This document shows positions 56,464 through 64,000 of a DNA stretch of 64,000 bases, piece by piece; the stretch's first letter is position 1; each line of letters opens with the position of its first letter. The DNA is from Flaveria trinervia (Eukaryota; Streptophyta; Magnoliopsida; Asterales; Asteraceae): contig CM046456.1 of assembly GCA_025506515.1 (NCBI GenBank), positions 9,824,708 through 9,888,707 on the forward strand, read 5' to 3'. A model generated the notes under the pieces. That model saw only the letters and a list, made by a program, of their open reading frames with translations, was not told the origin of the DNA and did not search any database. The position numbers and the translations under genes are program-made.

Positions 56464-59400
56464 TTATTCCCTAAAGTGCCTGGTATAAATGTAGTGGATG
56501 TATGATTCATCAAGTAGTCTCACTTCATATCCACTGAAAAGTCTAATGTCAACTCCTTCTTTTCCTCCCCACTTCCTTTCTATCACCAGCTCATATGTTT
56601 TCTCATCATAATACACATTTGAGATAGGAATGGAAGAGTGAGTACCAGACACTACTTTCCTCTTTTAAGACTCAGTTGGCTTCACCTTCAACTCAGGGAA
56701 TACTATTTCTTTTGCTTCCACCTTTTTCTTCTTTTCCAGGGGATTGACAAATGTTTTATCTTTTCTTAAGAAAATTGTCTTTAATGAATTGAAGTTGTTT
56801 GTCCTTCTGAACATCTTAAGTATATTCTCAAATTCATATCCCCTGAACATAGCTGCATGATTGATCAGTTCAAGTTGAGCTAGTTCCTTCAAATCATGAA
56901 TCTCAAGGGCATTTACTAGAGCTGAGTACTCTGTGAAGAATTGTACTAGCCCTGAGATTCTCTTTACCATGAACATGTTCCAGGTGCTATCATACTTCCA
57001 TGCTATTATCTTCTGATCTATCTTCCCCTTTGGAGTAGATACCCCTCTGATCAGTTCAGTAGTGGTCAATCCTTCCTGCAGCTTCAATTGAGATGGTTCT
57101 GCAAACTATTCAGGATATTTGTGGAGTACCGGGGCAAGTAGTTCTTGATCTTTTATGTTCAGCAGCATGTCTTCAGCTGACATTCTGTTTCTGGTTTGGT
57201 TTTTGTCAACTCTTCTTCCAGTTTCTTGAGTTTATCTTTCTTTTCACTGATTAATTGTAGTGTGGCAGCCCTTAATGAATTTGTCTTCATGTTTGCAATC
57301 TTTCTTTTTGTGAATCCCTGACTTGAAAGGTATTCCTTCATTTTCTTATCAGACATGTTCTAAGGATCAGGAAATAATGATTCATGGGATGAGGTTGATT
57401 TCTTCATTTGGGAAAGCTTTTGTAGAGGACCCTTCTTGGTAGTGGAACTTCATACCTTGTAGGTTCTTCATGGATGAGTCTTTGAGTATTGGAGTGTCCT
57501 TTGACATTGTCTTCTCATAGTCAGTGTCTATTGTAGGATCAAACAATAGCTTCACTTTCTCTTCCTCTTCTTTCATTTTCTCATAAGTCATTGCAAATAC
57601 TTCATCAGGATCATAGCCTTGATTGATCAAGAACATGGCTTTAATCATCAAGTCATCAGTTTGAGCTTTGGTTACCATTTCTTCTATAGACTGTTCTTCT
57701 TTAAGAGGACTATCCATGAGAACATTCTTTAAAACTTCATCTTCATCAGCAATTTCTCCTTCTTCTAAATCAATTGCTCTAGCCAACTTTTTCAACTGAG
57801 CTTCTGCGTGCTTATGTTCTTCCAAGAATTTAGCAATTGCTGCTAAACTTCTTGGGTCATCTTTTAGCAATTTAGCAAGAATTTAGCAATTGCTGCTAAA
57901 CTCTTTCGTTAGTAAGTTTGAAGTTGTGGGCTAGAGTTTCAGCTTGATCTTTTGGTTCAGGGACCCTTTCAGGTGTGCTTGGCTCTTGATCCTTCATTTC
58001 ATGTGTAGTTTCTTCTTTCCTTTCTTGTTCATATCTTTCTCTTAGTTCCTCTTTTTGTTCTTCTGTCAATGATATGGTAGGGACAATTTGCAGAGACAAT
58101 TCCTTTTCCAATGGCACTGGTGATTTAGGAATGAATACAAAAGGCTCTGCCTCGGTTCTTTGATTGTTAATGAACTCCCAAAAATCATCATCAATGCTGA
58201 ATTGTTCACAAGCAAAACTATCCAAAGCACTGAAGAGTTCTTCAAATTCACCCTTTTCTGAGTCTGAGTGGTCAGTGTTTCCAGAATACACTACCATGTC
58301 TAAGCTCTAGTCTTTAATCTCAGTTTCACTTTCATCATCCACTTGTTCTTCATTATCATTATCATTCTTTTGTTCTTCTTTTTCATCATCATCCTTCTCA
58401 TCAGTTCTTTTAATCATCATTTCAAGCTCAGATATTCTTTTGTTCTTGCTCTCGATTTCCTTTTCCAGTTTCGAGATCTCAGCTTGTTCCTCTATTATGT
58501 TTTCTTGTTCCTCCATGGCAATATTTTGTATTTCAAGAGTGTCAATATGACCACTCACTTCTTCTCTTGAGTGTTTCAGTGCAGCTTTTAGATTTTCAGT
58601 TTCTTTGGCTTGTTCCATTCTTTCAACTGCATGTTTTTCTTTGAGATCTTTCAATTCTCCTTTCTCATCGAGTTCTAAAATTCTGTCATTTATAATTCCT
58701 GCTCTCCTGTTTAGTGTTCTTTCCATCCTTTCTACTTTGAGTAACAACTCAGTTATCAATTCATCTTTTTCATCAGGCCTATTAATGTTGATTCAGCATA
58801 GCTCTCAGAAGGGGCAGCCTGAGAAGGTTCATTCACAGCTTTAGTTTGATCATGATGGTCCTTCTTATCACAAGATGATTTGGATGATTTGGATGCACTT
58901 GTTGATCCTTCTGGTTCAGCATGGTGATCAATTGATGATGGTAATGGTTGGTAAGGAGGAATAGGAGATTGGTGTGGTGATATAGGAGATTGATGATGTG
59001 GTGGTGTTGGTGTAGGTTGAGTAATCATAGGTGGTGTTTGTTGTGGTGAAGGAAATGATGGTATTGGTGAAGGTAAAGGTGATGGTTGAGCTATTGGTTG
59101 TGGTATAGGGGATGGTATTGGTTATGGAGGTGGTTGTGGTATTGGTTGTGGAGGTGGTTTTGGATGAGGTTGTGCTTGATCTGCTTAGTGTATTTGTTCA
59201 AACATCCAAGGAAGAAGGGGTGAAGGGGCACCACTGTAGAAGTTCCTTGGGTCCTTCTTTTTGATGTACTTATAGGATCTTGCATCATAATGAGGAATAT
59301 TAAATACTTGTCCTTCATTAGCAATGTCATGAAATGTTTCATTGATTAGACATTGAATAAATCTGGGGTACATAAGAAATTTGTATCTCAACCCTTCTTG

Positions 59401-59964
59401 AATGTTTGAGATTAGGCCATTGAATACATATGCTGACATGTTAAATCTTCTGTTGGTGCAGAGAGCACAGATGGAAGAAGATGTGAGGACTGGAATGTCA
59501 TTCCATCCTGTTTTCCTTTTAGATAGACAGTGTTGGAACATATGAATTAGGAATCTCCAGGGCAGATACACTAATCCTTTGACTATCTATTTGGCTTCAT
59601 AGCTCCCTTCATAACCAATTTCAGAGAAAAATGTGGTTATCTCCTCATCATCCAATTCAAGAGGATCATCTGCATTGTCATTGAATTGAAGACATCTTCT
59701 AACTGATTCTTCTGTGATCCTCAGTGTGTGTTCAGTGTTGATCTTGCCAATAAGAGTTTTCACACCATTTTCTTCTACTACTTTAGCTAATTCCCAGAAA
59801 GACCGGATGGGATTCTCATAGATTGTAGGTCTTACTCTTATAGCATATGCTACCCTTGTGGTAGATAGGAATCTTATCATATCTCTGAGACCTTCTGCTT
59901 CAGGCACATCAGGGTTTAGATAACCGCTGACGTTATTGAGCTTGCTCCATGTGAGGTTTGCCAT
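56464..59964 (-). pseudogene. CoB accessory ORF downstream of pol (env-like position), broken
   Basis: Adjacent frames (59964-59587, 59571-59185, 59028-58756, 58759-58307, 58297-57896, 57870-57382, 57356-57159, 57087-56665, 56652-56464) look like one ancestral protein of about 1,100 residues. The N-terminal domain starts MANLTWSKL and has RPTIYENPIRSFWELA, LPWRFLIHMFQHCLS and LMYPRFIQCLINE. A proline-rich linker follows (QSPISPHQSPIPPYQP), then a strong coiled coil (58700-58430), an acidic middle and a C-terminal domain with WKYDSTWNMFMVKR. A TAG replaces a glutamine codon near 59585. A 30-bp duplication near 57826-57902 adds a shift. The N-terminal domain shares its pattern with CoA. It has no envelope features. 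Similar frames are, to my knowledge, common beside copia pol in Asteraceae genomes but have no assigned function. Confidence 0.75.
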
Positions 59965-60540
59965 GTAATCTGCACAAGAGACATGTGTGTTAGTTCACAA
60001 TTTTGACTTTAATTTTGACTTTGATTTGTTTCACACTGTTCTTTTTCATATTGCTCTGTTTTCCTCAGTAAACACGATTGTCATGGTCTTCAATATTAGT
60101 TGAATTCCTATCAGTTTACATGTTTATTGACATTGAAAATGTGTATTACATCACTTAATGATTTAGATTTTGGTGTTCTTCAATAGTTTTCTGGTTCATC
60201 GTTCGATTTAGGTTAGCCGTTCGAGACTTAGGTTTTGGTTTCAAAATCTATTGAAGTTATACCTTATCTTCGAAATGACCGCTGTTCTGAATCGATGACA
60301 AGAATGTTAAAGGATGAAACACAACGAAATCTTTGAATGTTTGTGATGATGATAATGAACGATAGTGGTGTACTGTAGTATTACGCTCATCTCACTATAA
60401 GTTCTCTCAAATTTGAAAAGTATTAAATGACCTGTTTAAATTTCTTTAAATAGTCAAATAATACAATTTGAAAAATTTTACAAGTTTACAAGCATACACA
60501 GTCAACACTGTAGCAAATGCTGAAGGTTAATTTTTTGATT
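59965..60540 (-). promoter_or_regulatory. Leader and possible promoter of the CoB accessory ORF
   Basis: Between the hairpin array and the ATG lie 575 bp without a frame. A weak TATA-like word, TATTTAAAG, is at 60452-60444 on the minus strand, about 95 bp downstream of the array. It is less convincing than the CoA counterpart. Confidence 0.35.
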
Positions 60541-60545
60541 TTGGT

Positions 60546-61040
60546 GATCCGCATTTGTTAACTGTAGCATATGCGGAAGACAAACTTTTGACTTGACAGT
60601 CCGCATTTGACTACTTTTGGTCATCCACATTTGTGACTGTAGCTAATGCGGAAGACTTAGTTCTTAATTGACTGTCCGCATTACTCTACTGTTACAAATG
60701 CGTTTGATTTTATTCTATCCGCATTGGGCACTGTTGCAAATGCGGAAGTTAAACTTGAAATTTTGGCTGTCCGCATTGTATACTGTTGCAAATGCGGAAG
60801 TTAATCTTGACATTTTGGTTGTCCGCATTGTATACTGTTGCAAATGCGGAAGTTAAACTTGAAATTTTGGTTGTCCGCATTCTATACTTTGTAAATGTGG
60901 AAGTTAAACTTGACACACTAATGTGGTAGAGTAAAATCATTGTCCATATTAGTTGCACTTCAAAAATTATTGTTACCCGCATTAGTTATATGCATGGGTT
61001 ACCTTCACCCGCATTAACTAATGCACTTACCTGCATTATC
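60546..61040. repeat. TCCGCATT...AATGCGGA motif array between CoB pol and accessory ORF
   Basis: About eight facing pairs of CCGCATT and AATGCGGAAG are spread over about 500 bp, with loops of 15-20 bases. Inside it a 52-bp unit is repeated in tandem at 60738-60789, 60790-60841 and 60842-60893. It is the same motif as in the CoB LTR, though the loops are longer. Confidence 0.9.
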
Positions 61041-62309
61041 TCTTGAACTAAATCAAAAGTTAATGTGATTGAATTGATTATTCATCTTATGAAGAGGTGT
61101 CCTTGATTGATTTTTCTTATGAAGTTGGCTGTTTGAGTTGTCATTTTTGCTTGGATTGACTTGTATGTTACAACAAATACAAGTTTCCCAATTTTGACAG
61201 ATCTTGGGCTTATCATACTTCTAAGAATCTGCATAAGCTGAGATATAATGGTTGACTTATTGCAACAACACCAACTAAAATTCCTTTTGTTTTGTTTTTC
61301 AAAATTAAGTTAATAAACAAAAATTTGAACTTATCAAAAATTTTAAATTACTCCCCCTAAAGTTTATGTCCACATCTAGAGAGAAACTTTAAAGATTTTA
61401 AAAGTTTTGAATAATTTTTTTATTATAGTAATATTGAAGAGAAAAATCTCTTTGTTGGGATCATATCAATCTTACATTACACATGTGCATCCTTATAATT
61501 TAAATGGACATGATTATGAACTTGAAGATTGATAGTCTGTTTGTCCTCTTAAGTTCATACCTAGTTGATATTTTGATGCGAATGACTTTTATCATGTTTT
61601 GGTTGATTTATTATTCGGTATGTACCTCACACACATAAGTATGGAATGATCAACCCTCATTATACAATGCATGGTAGAACTTTGTCACAACTTTTATTAG
61701 CCGGTTATTTAAGTTATGAAATCTCATATTCACTGATCCTCATTGGGATTCTTTTAATCCTTTTTCATGTTGATCCACATTGGGATTCTTTTCACTTCAC
61801 TTTGGAAGGTGATCCATGATAGGATTCTTTTGATCATTCACTTGGAATGTATTATTTTGTTGATTCATCCAATTTTGGATGTGTTTCATATTGGGAATCT
61901 TTTGGATCATGACATCTGCACTATGTGCAAGTTTCATCAGGTCTTTGCTTAGCAAAACAAAGATGAAACATGATGTGGTGAAAGAAATTCATAAAGTATC
62001 ATTACCTGGTGTGTTTAGGTTACTACACACACATGCATTCAGATAAGCCAATACATACCTGTACTTAGTGATGAGTGTTTCACAATTGAATATGTCTTTA
62101 ATTCATCACTGCATGTATCTTTTCTTCCAAGTTGAACCTACCAACATATTTGGTAAGTCATTTCAGTCTTTTACATTTTGAATTTAAGCACAGTGAATGA
62201 TATAACGACTGTAAGTATATCATTTCCCATGATTCTTTTCTTCATATGACTTGATTTCTTTTTGTGATTTTTCTGATGTTTTTAAAATATTTTTGATATT
62301 TTTTCAAAG
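61041..62309 (-). other. CoB non-coding region after pol
   Basis: No open frame. A purine-tract-like word, CTTTAGGGGGAGTAAT on the minus strand, lies at 61352-61367, a near copy of the tract before the LTR. At 61734-61910 four degenerate copies of TGATCCACATTGGGATTC with TTTT occur at about 35-50 bp spacing. Confidence 0.6.
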
Positions 62310-63577
62310 TTTTACTCAAGGTTAATCATGCCAATTGACTGAACCAAAAATTCAAACCTACTAGGTTCAAATGCCTTGTTAAACAAATCAGCTAATTGAT
62401 TTTCTGTTGGTACTTGAATCAATTTGATTAAACCCTTTTCAGCACAGTCTCTCAAAATGATATCTAATTTCAATATGTTTTGTTTTTGAGTGCTGAACTG
62501 GATTATTAGTTATAAAGCCAGCAGCTGTGTTGTCAATAGAAATTGGTGTATGCAAAAAGTTAAAACCATAATCAAGCATTTATTTTGAATCCAGAGAACT
62601 TGAGAGCAACATGCTGAAGTAGCAATATACTCAGCTTCGGCTGTGGACACAGACACATTTGTCTACTTCTTGCATTGCCGGGATACTAGTCTGGGACCAA
62701 GAAATTGACAACCGCCAGAAGTGGATTTTCTGTTGAAGTTGCATCCTCCATAATCACTGTGTGTGTAGGCATAGAGATTAAATTCTCCTTCCTTTGGATA
62801 CCATAATCCGAGAGCTGGTTTGCCCTTCAAATATCTGAATATCCTCTTGACTGCGTTCACATGTGATTCTTTTGGATCAGCTTGATATCTAGCACACACA
62901 CAAACACCAAACATAATATCAGGCCTAGTGGTTGTTAGATACATAAGGGAACCTATCATTGATCGATAGTGAGTTTGATCCACTGATTTGCCTTCAGGAT
63001 CAGGTCCAATCTTCACTTTAGTATCTACAGGAATTCTGATAGACTGACAGTCAGCAAAGTGAAATTTCTTCAGCATGGTTTCTACATATTTTGATTGATT
63101 GATGAAGATTCCATTTGCTGTTTGCTGGACTTGCACTCCCAGAAAGAATGTGAGTACCCCTATAGCACTCATTTGAAACTTTGAATGCATAAGATCTTCA
63201 AATTCTTTGCAGAGTTGTTTGTTTGTCGAGCCAAATATAATGTCATCCATGTAGATCTAGACTAACAGCATGTCTTTTCCTCTTATTGTTTTGAAGAGAG
63301 TCTGATCAATCTTTCCTCTTTCATACCCATGTTCAAGAAGAAAGAATGATAAAGTCTCATACCACTTTCTTGGAGCTTGATGAAGACCATACAGAGCTTT
63401 GTCGAGCTTGTACACTCTGTGAGGGAAATCTGGATCTTCAAAGCCAGGTGGTTGACTTACATAGACTTCTTCAGCAATCTTTCCATATAAGAAGGCACAC
63501 TTTATATCCATTTGATAAACAGTAAATTTCATGGACACAGAGTATGCAAGAAAGATTCTGATTGCTTCTAGTCTGAA
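62310..63577 (-). pseudogene. CoB reverse transcriptase (C-terminal half) and RNase H
   Basis: The frame at 63577-63257 has RLEAIRIFLAYS, YQMDIKCAFLYGKI, VYVSQPPGFED and LDKALYGLHQAPRKWYETL. A TAG stop at about 63255 sits where relatives have glutamine before the catalytic YMDD (IYMDDIIFGS). The next frame (63250-62663) carries the rest of RT, IGSLMYLTTTRPDIMF and RKSTSGGCQFLG. RNase H continues in shifted frames with STAEAEYIA and NQLADLF to about 62320. RT copies the element RNA and RNase H removes it. The N-terminal half of RT is missing. Confidence 0.9.
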
Positions 63578-64000
63578 TAGTATCCACGCGCCTAGATTGG
63601 GCTGGAATTTACCAAGTGTTCAGACGTCCAGGATTCCCCATGCGCCTGAACAGTACCCATGCGCCAGAAAGTGGCCCATGCGCCTAAGTGTTCCCCATGC
63701 GCCTAAATAGTGTCCATGCGCCTGCATAGTGCCCATGCGCCTAGGACTTAGAATATTTTTTTGATTTTTGGGGAAAATGTGTAAAGTAGGCTTTGACTTG
63801 GGAAATTCCCGGTGGACTATAAGTTGACTTTTGGGGTCATAGATAGTATGATGGTCATGCTATGGATGATGATGATGTTACATGATTATGCATGATGTAT
63901 GTTATGTATTTATAATGCCCTATGATGATGTATGACTGGTATGTTATGTTATGTTCCTATAATGATGAATGTTTATCTTTCCATGGCTTTACGTGTTATG
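63578..64000 (+). mobile_element. G1-family LTR fragment, runs off the window
   Basis: After the break in CoB the sequence carries seven CATGCGCC-type motifs (63583-63745), then TTTTGGGGTCATAG, ATGATGATGTTACATGA and TTTATCTTTCCATGGCTTTACGTG, which follow 8400-8680 of the solo LTR. It starts in the middle of the LTR, so the join with CoB is a deletion or recombination point, not an insertion border. Confidence 0.8.

Larger units (their letters stand above)
55284..63577 (-). mobile_element. CoB: Sirevirus-like Ty1/copia element, 5' part deleted
   Basis: On the minus strand, from right to left: end of RT and RNase H (63577 to about 62310), a non-coding gap with hairpin motifs, a large accessory ORF (59964-56464), a purine tract (56036-56046, AGGGGGAGTAT) and the 3' LTR (55284-56035). 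The words MDDIIFGSTN and RKSTSGGCQFLG are of Sirevirus type. Its gag, protease, integrase and 5' LTR are missing: at 63577 the RT coding sequence changes directly into a G1-family LTR. Confidence 0.9.

Overview
This is a plant nuclear genome window with a large, repeat-rich genome behind it. It holds one recognisable host gene, a broken terpene synthase at the left end. Almost everything from 5.1 kb to the right edge is transposable element, much of it nested. The TPS-a type sesquiterpene synthase, the Tekay/Del, Athila and Sirevirus-like families, and a copia accessory ORF of a type I associate with daisy-family genomes all point to a eudicot, most likely Asteraceae. That family assignment is inference.

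Region by region. 1-503 has no recognisable gene. 504-4793 (minus) is a TPS-a pseudogene with six of the usual seven exons, three one-base deletions and no last exon; a small inverted-repeat element sits in intron 4 and a TATG microsatellite in intron 2. 5165-6254 is a foldback element with CACTA-like ends. 7520-18935 is a solo LTR (TSD ATAGA), split by gypsy element GyA (8830-18359, TSD CCTTT), which itself holds a copia-type solo LTR (12518-13307, TSD AACCT). 18941-23500 is AT-rich and holds a probable Helitron (20234-22301). About 24.9-29.5 kb is a truncated Tekay-like gypsy element (GyT) with gag, protease and the first part of RT. 29.5-31.7 kb is an Athila-like non-autonomous remnant.

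From 31.8 to 51.2 kb lies a minus-strand copia remnant (CoC), split inside its integrase by gypsy element GyB (32942-50835, TSD GTTCT). GyB's 5' LTR contains a 12.5-kb Sirevirus-like copia element (CoA, minus strand, 34181-46685). CoC is split again at 51223 by a gypsy LTR of the same family as the 7.5-kb solo LTR. That LTR is split by a third GyA/GyB-like LTR (GyC, 53096-55283), which holds a second Sirevirus-like element (CoB, minus strand, 55284-63577). CoB is cut off inside RT and abuts another fragment of the first LTR family at 63578-64000.

No intact host gene is present. The best candidates for something not yet described are three. First, an array of nine stem-loops with a conserved loop and changing stems in GyA (13512-14222). 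Second, in two different Sirevirus-like families, a family-specific cluster of short motifs plus a TATA box occurs both in the LTR and again in front of a large accessory ORF downstream of pol. Third, a tRNA-like, Pol III-promoter-like module is carried inside the LTRs of three related gypsy families.
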